A stretch of 64,000 nt of DNA from Bacillota bacterium. GTDB taxonomy: Bacteria; Bacillota; Bacilli; Alicyclobacillales; SLC66. The notes beneath the pieces are model-generated. The model was given only the letters and a program-made list of their open reading frames with translations. It searched no databases and was not told where the DNA came from. How positions within the stretch are numbered: the first letter of the stretch is position 1; every line of letters starts with the position of its first letter. The DNA is taken from NCBI GenBank assembly GCA_021820975.1, contig JAKADA010000002.1, positions 1-64,000 on the forward strand, written 5' to 3'. The position numbers were made by a program, and so were the translations under genes. Positions 1 through 9,845 of this stretch are shown one piece after another.

Positions 1-1
1 T

Positions 2-334
2 GTGGGAACGGCACAGCCCGCCCCCGTCGTTGCGTCACGTAGCGATGCGTCACTCGTCTCAAATGAAGTGCTTACCGTAGTGGCTACTGCATACTCCAGT
101 CCAGGAGGAACAACAGCTACTGGTGCGTCAGCCGGTTATGGGGATGTTGCCGTTGATCCTAGCGTCATACCGCTTGGCACTCGGCTTTATATTCCAGGAT
201 ACGGATATGGCATCGCCAATGATACGGGAGGAGCCATTCAAGGGTATCGCATCGACTTATGTTTTAATTCACCGGCACAGGCGTATAATTATGGACGCCA
301 AGTTGTGAAGGTTTACATATTAGGAGGAAATTAA
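2..334 (+). CDS. 3D-domain protein, C-terminal part (5' end outside window)
   Basis: This is the C-terminal part of a secreted cell-wall protein with a 3D domain, the fold shared with lytic transglycosylase-type MltA and Rpf-like proteins such as YabE and YuiC. The three aspartates that name the domain are visible in the motifs VAVDPSVIPLG, ANDTGG and RIDLCF, and the TAYSSP start of the domain is at about residue 30. The reading frame is open to the window edge, so the GTG at base 2 is probably not the real start. An N-terminal signal peptide and perhaps LysM or G5 domains would lie upstream. The role in peptidoglycan cleavage is inferred from the family. Confidence 0.8.
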   Translation: MGTAQPAPVVASRSDASLVSNEVLTVVATAYSSPGGTTATGASAGYGDVAVDPSVIPLGTRLYIPGYGYGIANDTGGAIQGYRIDLCFNSPAQAYNYGRQVVKVYILGGN

Positions 335-398
335 GCTACAACTCCTTGTAAACCGCACAATGCCTAAAGAAACTTAAGTAAGACAGCGCCGCAAGACG

Positions 399-418
399 GG
401 GGAGCGATAGAGCTCCCC
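399..418. terminator. Hairpin between convergent genes
   Basis: A 7-bp stem GGGGAGC/GCTCCCC with a 6-base loop lies between the convergent 3D-domain and glycosyltransferase genes and is followed by only three T residues on the + strand. It may be a weak terminator. The rest of the 335-428 gap shows nothing recognisable. Confidence 0.4.
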
Positions 419-428
419 TTTGATATGT

Positions 429-1859
429 CTAGCGATATTCATGAAATGAAATGAGGTCTTTAGGTCGAAACCATGGCCACATGAGCACAAGAGCAAAGGT
501 CGTATACAATAAAAAAGGATTCCAGTAGAGGTGGGACATTGGCCACCAACGAGGGATAACATAGCTTGTGATAAATAATAAGAAGCCGAAAGATGAGTAA
601 ACCATGACGATGCTTAGAAATATTACCGGTAACACAGTAATCCATCTCGGCATCTGTTTGTAACCTAAGTGATTATTAGGATGCTTCGTTGTATTTGATA
701 GTATAGCAACTAAGGAAGTCATGGTGATGAGTAGCACAACGGTGTGTGTCGTTTCAATCAAAGGAGAAAAAGCAAGGACCGCGATGGAAGATAATGCTAT
801 GTCATACATAGAGTGATTCGTTTTTCGTAGCGTGCCATAAATTGCACCAGCCATGATGGTAAGATAACCGTAATAAACCACGAGAACGATCGGATGAGAC
901 ATGGGTGCAAAGCGAAATGCAGGCAGCAACTGTAAGAGACCGATGAGCGATAGGTTGTAGGGTACAGGACCATTCATCATACTTTGCACACTCATTGCGC
1001 CAAGGTGAAAGATATAGTAGATGATTGGATAAAATCCAATGATAAGTCCAGTTCCCATGGTAATGATTACTATCGTAAGAAATGTAGATAAAACGAGATT
1101 CCATTCTTTTTTAAGGATGAAATACACGACGATCATGATCGGGGTTACTTTACATAAAACAGCAAGACCTAAGGCTATACCTGCTAAGGATGTTTTTTTA
1201 TAGCGTATATGAAGGACATAAAAACTGGATAAAAGAAAAAGAATAAGCCAATTGGAGTTTGATACGTTCAAGTCATTGAAAACACCGTAATAGCTCATGA
1301 CCATGGCAATAATTGTCATGCGAAGTAAAAGTGCTCGTCGCCCATTAGCTGCTAGTGTTGCTAGTAAAAGTGCGGATATCCAAGTAAATAGTAAACCAAG
1401 TGAATTCCAAACTAGTGCCGCTACTTGAAATGGCAGTAGTGAAAAAAAAGAAAATAAAACGGCAAATTGAGGTGGATAGACGTATTGATTGGCCTTGATG
1501 ATCGGATAATGTCGTTGTTTCATCCACGTCTGTTGCAATATACTGTTATACAGATTTTGGCCATGGTTATACCAAACATGGTGAAATGCATAGTCAAAAA
1601 AACCAAAATCATAACCCATTGATGTAGACATAGGCAGATGAATAATACGTGTAAAGCCATGCATCCACAGTTGTTTTACGGCATGAATCAAAGGCAGACC
1701 TATTACGTAAGGTTGCTGTAATGGTATGATACCTGTAGGTGTATGGATGGCTAGCGTCGGGAAACCATAAGCTAGTATTTGTAATGAACTATAGAGAGAT
1801 AGCAGAAGTAATCCCATAATCGAAATTTCGTATAGAAAGGATCTAAACAACTTTCTCAC
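429..1859 (-). CDS. Polytopic membrane glycosyltransferase, GT87/DUF2029-like
   Basis: This is a 476-residue integral membrane protein with about ten or more hydrophobic segments across its whole length. A central segment with the pattern LAVLCKVTPIMIVVYFILKKEW (shown here only as a landmark: the K-x-x-P preceding a basic-aromatic turn) resembles the GT87/DUF2029 family of polyprenyl-phosphate-dependent mannosyltransferases. Acidic residues in the first extracytoplasmic loop (YDFGFFDYAFHH) would fit a GT-C catalytic site. The GTG start has a GAGGATC ribosome site six bases upstream. It is transcribed divergently from ytxJ and stands alone. The donor, acceptor and glycan product cannot be deduced. 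Confidence 0.6.
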   Translation of the reverse strand: MRKLFRSFLYEISIMGLLLLSLYSSLQILAYGFPTLAIHTPTGIIPLQQPYVIGLPLIHAVKQLWMHGFTRIIHLPMSTSMGYDFGFFDYAFHHVWYNHGQNLYNSILQQTWMKQRHYPIIKANQYVYPPQFAVLFSFFSLLPFQVAALVWNSLGLLFTWISALLLATLAANGRRALLLRMTIIAMVMSYYGVFNDLNVSNSNWLILFLLSSFYVLHIRYKKTSLAGIALGLAVLCKVTPIMIVVYFILKKEWNLVLSTFLTIVIITMGTGLIIGFYPIIYYIFHLGAMSVQSMMNGPVPYNLSLIGLLQLLPAFRFAPMSHPIVLVVYYGYLTIMAGAIYGTLRKTNHSMYDIALSSIAVLAFSPLIETTHTVVLLITMTSLVAILSNTTKHPNNHLGYKQMPRWITVLPVIFLSIVMVYSSFGFLLFITSYVIPRWWPMSHLYWNPFLLYTTFALVLMWPWFRPKDLISFHEYR

Positions 1860-1967
1860 AAAGATCCTCGCATTCTATCGTACAGTGATATGGTATAGAC
1901 AGAATAAGTATACGATCAATCTGATTGGGGTTACAAGTAAAATTATTCGGTGAAAGGGGTATCTTTT

Positions 1968-2312
1968 ATGATTGAAATCACGTCCGTTGAAAATTGGCAA
2001 AAAGAGGCTGGTAAAGCCAATGAGACCTATTTACTATACAAACATAGTACGACCTGCCCTATCAGTGCTCGAGCCTACCATGTGGTAGAATCGTTTGAAA
2101 AATATTACACGACATTTCCTATTCTTATGGTAAAAGTAATTGAATCAAGACCCTTATCGCTTCACTTGGCTGAGCATTTTTCTATTGAACATGCATCTCC
2201 GCAGATCATTTTGATTAAAGATGGTCAGCCCATTTTCCATATGTCCCATAACCGCATTACAGGTAAGACGATGGAACAAGCTATGCAAGATGCCGGTTTA
2301 GCCAAAAACTAA
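1968..2312 (+). CDS. ytxJ: Bacillithiol system monothiol protein YtxJ
   Basis: This 114-residue thioredoxin-fold protein has a single active-site cysteine in the motif HSTTCPIS (Cys30), the hallmark of YtxJ (monothiol bacilliredoxin). The family is proposed to reduce or transfer bacillithiol mixed disulfides on cytoplasmic proteins. The ATG at 1968 is preferred over the upstream in-frame GTG at 1950, because the AAAGGGG ribosome site at 1953-1959 lies inside the longer version and about nine bases before the ATG. The gene is monocistronic, divergent from the glycosyltransferase and followed by a strong terminator. Its presence implies that the organism makes bacillithiol; this is inference from the family. 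Confidence 0.9.
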   Translation: MIEITSVENWQKEAGKANETYLLYKHSTTCPISARAYHVVESFEKYYTTFPILMVKVIESRPLSLHLAEHFSIEHASPQIILIKDGQPIFHMSHNRITGKTMEQAMQDAGLAKN

Positions 2313-2325
2313 GATCATGCATATT

Positions 2326-2364
2326 CCCGGGCATTAGGTATTTTTGGCCCGGGGATTTTTTTTT
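2326..2364 (+). terminator. Rho-independent terminator of ytxJ
   Basis: A CCCGGGC/GCCCGGG stem (2326-2332 with 2347-2353) is followed by GA and nine T residues. The loop contains the stop codon of the convergent antiporter gene, so the terminator of one gene doubles as the 3' coding end of the other. Confidence 0.8.
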
Positions 2365-3515
2365 GCGATAAAAGTAAACATAAGAGGCCCTATTAGCACG
2401 GTTATCATGGCCATGGCCATGAATGTACCTGCTTCGGTGGAAGAAATGATCCTCATTTGTTGAGCGATCATAGTCACAGCAAGGACAAGGGTAAATCGTG
2501 TAGAAAGCAGAGCCCCCGATGCCATCGTGTCTCGCCAGGAAAACACAGGCTTAAATGCTAGTGCGGAACCTACTTTGACCAGGATCGCAAAAAACAAGTA
2601 AAGAGGGAGATTGCTTAAAACGTCACCAAATGAAACATGCGTCATATCCAGTTGGATCCCTACAGTAATAAAAAAGAAAGGTAAAAAATAACCATACCCT
2701 ATAGTTTCTAGTTTTTCCCTTACCATAGGATGCTTTGATCCAGCAAGGCTTGAGCAAACCAATCCGCCAATGAATCCGCCCAAGATAACTTCCGCGTGAA
2801 AAAAAATAGCAGTAGCCCCGCACATAGCCATAATGGCAAGTGCCCCCCGAACGCCGATTTCAGAAGAGCGCAGCGACTGAGTTCTTTTTGCTAAGCTAGG
2901 CAATACGAAACGTCCAAGTAGATAAATGACTGTCCCTAAAAACGTTACTGCAATGATCGGAACAAATGGATTTTCTTGTCTAACTTGTGGTGATTGTAAG
3001 ATGAAAGAAGACAAAGCCACCGTGACAAGATCAGCTAGCAGGGCAGACATAAGGAGTGTTTGCCCAAGGGGTTGGTCGATCAATTGCTGTTCGCGCAACA
3101 CAGGAATGATAACGCCTAATGATGTTGTTGATAGAATGATCGTTGTAAACATCGGTTGTGTCGTCTTATGCATGAAGAGCAACAGATGGGATGCAACAAG
3201 TGACAAAGCGAATACAGTAATAAAAGAGATAAGTGAAATTAACCATAGGGAGCGCTGGCTCGAGCGTCCCTTGGTCAAACGAATTTCAAGACCAGCTAAA
3301 AACATCAGGTAAAGCAAGCTGATTTGTGTGATCGCATGCATCCAATCCGGTTGTGAAATTATTTGAAGCCCACTTTTGCCGATAAGGATACCGCAAAAGA
3401 TCTCAAGTACAGCAGTTGGTATTCGTAAGATGGGCACTAGAGATGCCACTATCGGTGTAATGAACGCGATTAAATAGATAAAAAGCAAGGAAAAAAGAGG
3501 TGCCTTGTCCGTCAT
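2334..3515 (-). CDS. Cation:proton antiporter, CPA2 family
   Basis: This 393-residue membrane protein has about twelve hydrophobic segments and belongs to the monovalent cation:proton antiporter-2 (Na+/H+ exchanger domain) family. Features seen include the early helix with FCGILIGKSGLQ, the SLLYLMFLAGLEIR segment that is characteristic of the family, and the TTSLGVIIPVL segment with its T-S-x-G pattern. No TrkA-N/RCK regulatory domain follows, so this is the short form. The ATG at 3515 has a GGAGG site just upstream and is preferred over the longer frame that begins at 3563. The transported ion (Na+ or K+) cannot be told from sequence. It lies 59 bases downstream of the M20 amidohydrolase gene on the same strand. 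Confidence 0.85.
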   Translation of the reverse strand: MTDKAPLFSLLFIYLIAFITPIVASLVPILRIPTAVLEIFCGILIGKSGLQIISQPDWMHAITQISLLYLMFLAGLEIRLTKGRSSQRSLWLISLISFITVFALSLVASHLLLFMHKTTQPMFTTIILSTTSLGVIIPVLREQQLIDQPLGQTLLMSALLADLVTVALSSFILQSPQVRQENPFVPIIAVTFLGTVIYLLGRFVLPSLAKRTQSLRSSEIGVRGALAIMAMCGATAIFFHAEVILGGFIGGLVCSSLAGSKHPMVREKLETIGYGYFLPFFFITVGIQLDMTHVSFGDVLSNLPLYLFFAILVKVGSALAFKPVFSWRDTMASGALLSTRFTLVLAVTMIAQQMRIISSTEAGTFMAMAMITVLIGPLMFTFIAKKNPRAKNT

Positions 3516-3574
3516 ACTTGGCCTCCGTGAAAGGGTTTGTCTACATCTTATGGTCCCAAGCACGGATACAGACG

Positions 3575-4732
3575 TTATTCTAAGAAACGCAAGGCAAGTT
3601 CGGTAAGCAAACGAATTCCTGGGTATAAGATATCATCACGCGCGTCGAATTTCGGATGGTGGTGAGGATAGGGAGTGCCCATACCTAGCCACACAAAGGC
3701 ACCAGGGATTTTCTCAAGATAATAGGCAAAGTCTTCGCCACCCATCGTGGGAGGTGACAAAATAGCTTGCGCTTCTCCAAATAAATCGGCTGCCGTTGCT
3801 AGTGCAAATTCGGCCATGGAAGGGTTATTGATTAACGCCGGATAACCACGTGTTACCGTAAACTTTGCTTGTGCACCAAATGCTTGGGCTATTTGTGTGG
3901 CAAGTTGCTCCATCTTTTTAGGAAATTCATCTCGAATTTTAGGGGATAACGTGCGCAAAGTGCCTTGCAGTTGTGCCCACTCGGGAATGACATTCATCGC
4001 AGTTCCCGTATGCATTTGTGTTACCGATAGTACAACTTGGTCATTGGCACTTACATAACGACTAACAAGAGTTTGTAGTGCTGTAACGATATGCGCTGCA
4101 ACGACGACAGGATCGATTGTCATTTCTGGCATCGAAGCATGACCACCTCGCCCTTTGATGAGTAGAGAAAAATCATCCGGTGCGGCCATCAGTGCTCCTT
4201 TGCTTGTAGCCACCTGACCGAACGCAAGCGGCTGCCATACATGCAAACCGAAAATGGCATCGACATCATCGAGGATACCACTTGCTAAGACATTTTGTGC
4301 TCCGCCTGGCAACTGTTCTTCAGCGGGTTGAAAAACGAGTCGTATTTGACCAGCAAAGTCAAGATCGTGCATAAGCGTTTGTGCGGCGCCTATCAGAATA
4401 GCTATATGCGCGTCATGTCCACAGGCATGGCATATTCCATCATTTATTGAAGCATAGGGAAGTTGACTTTCATCAGGCATCGGCAAGGCATCCATATCGG
4501 CTCGTAGGGCTACGGTTTTTCCAGGTCTGTTGCCAAGAATCGTAGCAACAACACCTGTGTTTGCTATTTTTGTTCCATTTAAACCGATTTTACGTAATTC
4601 TTGTAAAATAACTTCTTGCGTTCGGAATTCTTGGAAGGAAAGTTCTGGGTGTTGATGCAAATCATGTCGTAGTGAAACCATGTCCATAGCTGCATTTTGT
4701 GCCCATATTGCTTGATTTGTGCTTGATGCCAT
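3575..4732 (-). CDS. M20 family metal-dependent amidohydrolase
   Basis: This 385-residue cytoplasmic enzyme belongs to the M20D group (N-acyl-amino acid or IAA-amino acid amidohydrolases, also N-acetyl-diaminopimelate deacetylase-like). Metal-binding motifs are visible: DMDALPM, the H-A-C-G-H-D-A-H cluster around residue 100, PAEEQLPGGA and a late HHPKFD histidine. A lid domain lies in the middle (about residues 185-290). The start at 4732 is chosen because AAAGGGGG lies about seven bases upstream; a longer frame reaches 4768. It appears to head a two-gene unit with the antiporter. The substrate cannot be assigned; an N-acyl amino acid is likely. Confidence 0.88.
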   Translation of the reverse strand: MASSTNQAIWAQNAAMDMVSLRHDLHQHPELSFQEFRTQEVILQELRKIGLNGTKIANTGVVATILGNRPGKTVALRADMDALPMPDESQLPYASINDGICHACGHDAHIAILIGAAQTLMHDLDFAGQIRLVFQPAEEQLPGGAQNVLASGILDDVDAIFGLHVWQPLAFGQVATSKGALMAAPDDFSLLIKGRGGHASMPEMTIDPVVVAAHIVTALQTLVSRYVSANDQVVLSVTQMHTGTAMNVIPEWAQLQGTLRTLSPKIRDEFPKKMEQLATQIAQAFGAQAKFTVTRGYPALINNPSMAEFALATAADLFGEAQAILSPPTMGGEDFAYYLEKIPGAFVWLGMGTPYPHHHPKFDARDDILYPGIRLLTELALRFLE

Positions 4733-4843
4733 TTGGAAAGCCCCCTTTATTCGTGCTTGTTCTATCAAGTATATCTTTTCTTGTGGAGTTGTTCATAGTA
4801 GAGAGATTTTGCATATAGATTCTATGAGAACCTACAAAAGCGG

Positions 4844-5851
4844 GTGATAGATTTGAGTTATAAAATTACAATTCGAATCAGTGAGCCCGCGCTAAAGCCG
4901 ACTGATGAGCGTGGACAAAAAGTATCCTCAATGACACAGGTGGAAAAACCTAAGCCTGATCGTAGTGTCGATCCGCGATTAGAAGAAGTATTGGCTCACG
5001 CGCGGGAACTTGCTAGTACTTGGCAACCAGATACGACGTATCAATCAGAAACACCGTATAGAAAAATGCCGTTTTCGCAACGAACCCGCAAGTCACGTAG
5101 GCGAGTTCGGGATCTCTTTTTAACATCTTTATCGCTTGCTTTGGCTCTGGGTGCCATTTTGCTTGTTTTATTACACACATTTGCTCCGACTGCGTCTGCA
5201 ACAAAAACTTACGTGGCGGTTTCTGTGCCTCTTGAGTCATCACCTGCTAATCAATATATTGCGCATCTTACAAAACCGGCGTTAGCTACATGGATTTATG
5301 AAGCCGGTATTTATTCTACCTTGGCAAGTGCCAAGTCTGCCGTAGAGGACTATCGAGCAAGTGGCGTGCAACCTGTCATAGCTCCATGGATTGCTTCGGC
5401 AGGTGCTGGAGCCAAGGGACGATATACGTTGCTTCTTGGATCCACCATAAATCCAAAAGGTTCGACGATCTATTCGTCTTGGCTCAATCATGCACAAGTT
5501 CCGTATTTTATTCGGCCTTGGATTCTGCAGACACAAAAGTTTGCATTTCGTCAAGCGATTCCAACTACTTTGCAGATGCTTTTATCGACAGATGTAAAGA
5601 TGTTAGAAGCGCTGATTGCGATGAATTCAGGTTATGAAGTTACCACAATTAATACGCTTGCAATGCATCGCCAAAATCTTCGTCAACAAATCACGAGTCA
5701 GGCTATAAAGAAGAGTACAGGTGCACAAACGTCCATTTTGCGCTTTGATGAGGCTGTTTTACACGCTTGGCAAGCTCAGCATAATGCAGGACCGTATGGG
5801 ACGATGCTGCAATTGGCTAAGGCTATCACTTCGTATACACAAATTCGTTGA
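4844..5851 (+). CDS. SpoIIB-like SPOR-type membrane protein
   Basis: This 335-residue protein has a basic cytoplasmic region of about 85 residues (RTRKSRRRVRD), one transmembrane segment (about residues 90-112) and an extracytoplasmic part. That part contains a SPOR-like segment (YEAGIYSTLASAKSAVEDYRASGVQP-type, beta-alpha repeat at about 145-200). It lies immediately before maf-radC-mreBCD, exactly where B. subtilis has spoIIB, which helps septal peptidoglycan thinning at the start of engulfment. Both architecture and position support a SpoIIB-like role; the sequence itself is too divergent for me to be sure. A TTG at 4853 is an alternative start with better ribosome-site spacing. Confidence 0.6.
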   Translation: MIDLSYKITIRISEPALKPTDERGQKVSSMTQVEKPKPDRSVDPRLEEVLAHARELASTWQPDTTYQSETPYRKMPFSQRTRKSRRRVRDLFLTSLSLALALGAILLVLLHTFAPTASATKTYVAVSVPLESSPANQYIAHLTKPALATWIYEAGIYSTLASAKSAVEDYRASGVQPVIAPWIASAGAGAKGRYTLLLGSTINPKGSTIYSSWLNHAQVPYFIRPWILQTQKFAFRQAIPTTLQMLLSTDVKMLEALIAMNSGYEVTTINTLAMHRQNLRQQITSQAIKKSTGAQTSILRFDEAVLHAWQAQHNAGPYGTMLQLAKAITSYTQIR

Positions 5852-5944
5852 CGTGATCATATTGTGAATTATTTCTTCTAAAAAAGTGGGACAAAGTAAG
5901 GAACATGATATACTTTGGATAGGATAAATTTCCTTAATTAGGTT

Positions 5945-5956
5945 CACGTTAACGTG
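5945..5956. promoter_or_regulatory. Perfect 12-bp palindrome upstream of maf
   Basis: CACGTTAACGTG is perfectly self-complementary and lies 25 bases before the maf start, just upstream of its ribosome site. A TATACT hexamer lies at 5909-5914. The palindrome could be an operator, but no regulator is suggested by the neighbours. Confidence 0.35.
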
Positions 5957-5981
5957 TGAGCACTTTTTTGGAGGTATACAA

Positions 5982-6551
5982 GTGGATGTCTGGCTAGCTT
6001 CCAGTTCGCCAAGAAGGACGCAACTTTTGACTCAGCTTAAAGTAGAACACCGTGTGCTTTTACCAGGCATCGATGAGTCACAGTTTGAACATCTAGATCC
6101 TATCGTTATGGTGAGAGCGCTGTGTGTTTGTAAGGCAAAAGCTGTCTGTGAGCGTGTTTCAACAGGACTCGTCATTGCGGCAGATACCACGGTTGTTTAC
6201 GATAACGAGATCCTTTCAAAACCGCGTTCAAAAGAACACGCTATAGAGATGCTATCGCATCTTAGCGGAAAGCATCACAAGGTAATCACGGGTGTTGTTG
6301 TGATGGATGCAACAGATAAGCGCTATCGGTTGGGACATTCTGTGGCGGATGTTTGGCTTTCACCGATGACGAGCACTGAAAAGGAAGCCTATGTAGCGAC
6401 GGACGAGCCTATGGATAAAGCAGGGTCATATAGTATTCAGGGACAATTCGCAAGATTTGTCGAACGAATAGATGGGGATTTTTATGCAGTTGTTGGATTG
6501 CCTTTGGCTATGACATCAAGATTTCTCGCCGACTTAGGTTATCAATTTTGA
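5982..6551 (+). CDS. maf: Maf-type nucleoside triphosphate pyrophosphatase
   Basis: This 189-residue protein has the Maf signature at the N-terminus (LASSSPRRTQLL) and the later AADTTVV and KPRSKEHAIEMLSHLSGKHHKVITG motifs. Maf proteins hydrolyse dTTP/UTP and modified nucleotides to monophosphates, and the B. subtilis protein affects septum formation. The GTG start has a TTGGAGG ribosome site eight bases upstream. It is the first gene of the conserved maf-radC-mreBCD block and ends 10 bases before radC. Confidence 0.93.
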   Translation: MDVWLASSSPRRTQLLTQLKVEHRVLLPGIDESQFEHLDPIVMVRALCVCKAKAVCERVSTGLVIAADTTVVYDNEILSKPRSKEHAIEMLSHLSGKHHKVITGVVVMDATDKRYRLGHSVADVWLSPMTSTEKEAYVATDEPMDKAGSYSIQGQFARFVERIDGDFYAVVGLPLAMTSRFLADLGYQF

Positions 6552-6561
6552 ATTTCTTCCT

Positions 6562-7299
6562 ATGGAGCGGATGGATTTGAGTGGGCATAGCACTACAGTT
6601 CGTGGTACACTAATTGCTGAGTTGCCGATTGTCGAACGACCTCGTGAACGACTTTTACGTCATGGGGCGCAGATTTTAACGACCGCAGAATTGATTGCTC
6701 TTGTTATTGGAACAGGGCGACAAGGTGAATCTGCCGTCTCATTGGCAGATCGAATTTTGTCGAGTTCTGGTGGGCTTGTTGAATTACTGCACGCAGATGT
6801 TCGTGAACTTCAGGAAGTGGATGGTATCGGCCCTGCGAAGGCAGCGACGATTCTTGCAGCGATCGAACTTGGAAGACGGGTTAATGCGGCACGCGGCACG
6901 ATGCTTCGTAAGATTTCATCTCCGACTGATGCGGCAGATTTTTTGATGGAACGTCTGAGTTTCTTACGAAAGGAGCACTTTGTCACGATTCATTTGGATA
7001 CGAAACATCAGATTCTTGGTGAAGAAGTCGTATCGATTGGATCTTTAAATGCTTCGATTGTGCACCCGCGTGAAATCTTCAAAACTGCCTTGAAGCGTAG
7101 TGCGGCGTCCATTATCTGCGCTCATAATCATCCGAGTGGGGATCCAACACCAAGTGCAGAAGACATTTCGGTAACGAAAAGACTTGTTAACGCTGGCATG
7201 ATTCTTGGCGTCGATGTGCTCGATCACATTGTGATCGGTGATAAACGGTATATCAGCATGCGAGAACGAGGCTATATTTCTGATTTACAACACACATAG
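6562..7299 (+). CDS. radC: RadC family JAMM-domain protein
   Basis: This 245-residue RadC protein has an N-terminal helix-hairpin-helix region (VDGIGPAKAATILAAIELG, about residues 75-95). The C-terminal JAMM metal site reads HNHPSGDPTPSAED, the H-x-H-x10-D pattern. RadC is conserved beside mreB in Bacillota but its function is unresolved; it is not strictly a repair enzyme in species tested. The start is uncertain: no ribosome site precedes the ATG at 6562, whereas a GGAG lies nine bases before an in-frame TTG at 6577. Confidence 0.92.
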   Translation: MERMDLSGHSTTVRGTLIAELPIVERPRERLLRHGAQILTTAELIALVIGTGRQGESAVSLADRILSSSGGLVELLHADVRELQEVDGIGPAKAATILAAIELGRRVNAARGTMLRKISSPTDAADFLMERLSFLRKEHFVTIHLDTKHQILGEEVVSIGSLNASIVHPREIFKTALKRSAASIICAHNHPSGDPTPSAEDISVTKRLVNAGMILGVDVLDHIVIGDKRYISMRERGYISDLQHT

Positions 7300-8364
<1,065 letters not shown>

Positions 8365-8392
8365 CTTGAGAGGATGAGGGAGAGGCTGTCGT

Positions 8393-9253
8393 GTGGGTAG
8401 GTTCTTTTCAGGCGGTCGATTATTTGCGTTTCTTGGGCTGATCATCTTGCTCGTGGTTTCAGCTGGAATCTCACAACGATCACGAGCCATTGAGCAGTCA
8501 TGGCCGGGGAGATTTATTCGTGATGGGTTTTCGCTGATTAGTCGACCGTTTTATGAACCGTCGTATCAAATAGCGACGTTTTTTCATCGCTTGCAAGATT
8601 TAAAGTCCATGTACGAAGAAAATGCTCAACTCAAATCCGTAGCAAACGAAGATGTAGCATTGCGCATGGGTTTGCAGGAAAAATCGTTACAGATACAAGA
8701 GCTTAAGCAAATGTTGCAATTTAAGGACAAAGAACCACAATTTCAGTTAGTGTCTGCGCAAGTCACAGGTAGAAGTCCGTTGTCATGGAACTCAGATGTC
8801 GTGCTTTCTGCCGGAAGTGCAGATGGTATTCGCCGTAACTTGCCTGTGTTAAATGATTCCGGTGCTTTAATTGGCCGTATCGTTGCTGTTGCACAGTATA
8901 GTAGTACAGTGTCTTTACTGACGACAACTGATTCGACAGATGGGGTATCGGCAAGTATTTTATCGCCAAAGCAACCTGCTTTTGGCATTGTTTCTGGTTC
9001 TTCAACGACGTCAGGTTTATTGAGCATGCAATTTATTTCACAGCTATCTGGCGTCGCAAAACCTGGTGATATTGTTGTTACATCTGGACTTAGTGACATT
9101 TATCCACGGGGATTAGTGATTGGTAAAGTGCAATCTTTTTCAGCTGATGGGTCAGGTATTACGCGCTCGGCTGTTATCGTCCCTGCGGCTAATATGAATT
9201 ACTTAGATTATGTTTTTGTTCTCGTACCAAAACCGGGGCAAGTACTATCATGA
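8393..9253 (+). CDS. mreC: Rod shape-determining protein MreC
   Basis: This 286-residue bitopic protein has an N-terminal transmembrane helix (about residues 10-27), a predicted coiled coil (about 65-110, with repeated leucines and charged residues) and the two beta-barrel domains of MreC (from about 115, with SPLSWNSDVVLSAGSADGI-type sequence). It links the MreB cytoskeleton to periplasmic-side cell wall synthases including PBP2. The GTG start has a GGGAGAGG site. Its stop overlaps the mreD start (ATGA), which indicates translational coupling. Confidence 0.94.
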   Translation: MGRFFSGGRLFAFLGLIILLVVSAGISQRSRAIEQSWPGRFIRDGFSLISRPFYEPSYQIATFFHRLQDLKSMYEENAQLKSVANEDVALRMGLQEKSLQIQELKQMLQFKDKEPQFQLVSAQVTGRSPLSWNSDVVLSAGSADGIRRNLPVLNDSGALIGRIVAVAQYSSTVSLLTTTDSTDGVSASILSPKQPAFGIVSGSSTTSGLLSMQFISQLSGVAKPGDIVVTSGLSDIYPRGLVIGKVQSFSADGSGITRSAVIVPAANMNYLDYVFVLVPKPGQVLS

Positions 9254-9765
9254 AGACGTTCGGATTATTTGCCTTGATCTTAGTGAGTCTCGTTATTGAG
9301 TCCACGTTGCTTCGCTTACCAGGAATTGCTGCATATGCACCTAACTTAGTTATTATTGGCATTGTGATGACGAGTATGCTACGCGGTTCTTCTTTGGCTT
9401 TGTTGTTTGGCCTTTTGATTGGTTTCATTCAGGATATTAACTTTGGCGCGTTCCTAGGTGAAACTGCTTTTGCTTATGCAGTAGTAGGCTATTTATCGGG
9501 TTATGTTCGAAGTCTGTTAATTCGCGAAAGTCTTCTTTTAGGTTTGCTTTTAACGGGAGTCGGTACAGAATCATTTTTGTGGATCACATTTGCTTTAGAT
9601 CACCTGCTTGGGGAAGTCGTGATGAACGCTCATGCGATGCTTCAATTATCGACACAGACTACGCTGTCTTCGATGGCATTCATGATTCCCCTTTATTTTA
9701 TCTATCATCGTCTTTTCATGAAAAAAAGAGTCATCAGTTATAATGATGATTCAATGCAAGCGTAA
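9250..9765 (+). CDS. mreD: Rod shape-determining protein MreD
   Basis: This 171-residue protein has five or six hydrophobic helices and matches MreD in size, position and the central GLLIGFIQDINFGAFLGETAF-like region (G-x-x-x-G and D-x-x-F-G pattern). It is part of the elongasome membrane complex with MreC, RodA and PBP2. The start overlaps the mreC stop by four bases. The C-terminal tail is charged and probably cytoplasmic. A terminator follows, so transcription of pbp2 may be partly separate. Confidence 0.92.
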   Translation: MKTFGLFALILVSLVIESTLLRLPGIAAYAPNLVIIGIVMTSMLRGSSLALLFGLLIGFIQDINFGAFLGETAFAYAVVGYLSGYVRSLLIRESLLLGLLLTGVGTESFLWITFALDHLLGEVVMNAHAMLQLSTQTTLSSMAFMIPLYFIYHRLFMKKRVISYNDDSMQA

Positions 9766-9787
9766 TATGCATAATGCCATGTTGGAA

Positions 9788-9819
9788 AAGGTAACCTACG
9801 CAAAGGTTGCCTTTTTTTT
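9788..9819 (+). terminator. Terminator after mreD
   Basis: A 10-bp stem (AAGGTAACCT with AGGTTGCCTT, one G-T pair) with a six-base loop is followed by eight T residues. It lies between mreD and the PBP2 gene and would reduce read-through from the mre operon. Confidence 0.85.
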
Positions 9820-9845
9820 ACGGGAATACAGGCATGGAGTAGGGT

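Noticed and set aside
1860-1967. Promoters in the divergent glycosyltransferase-ytxJ gap
   Set aside because: TATAGA and TATACG hexamers exist but without -35 partners at the right distance.
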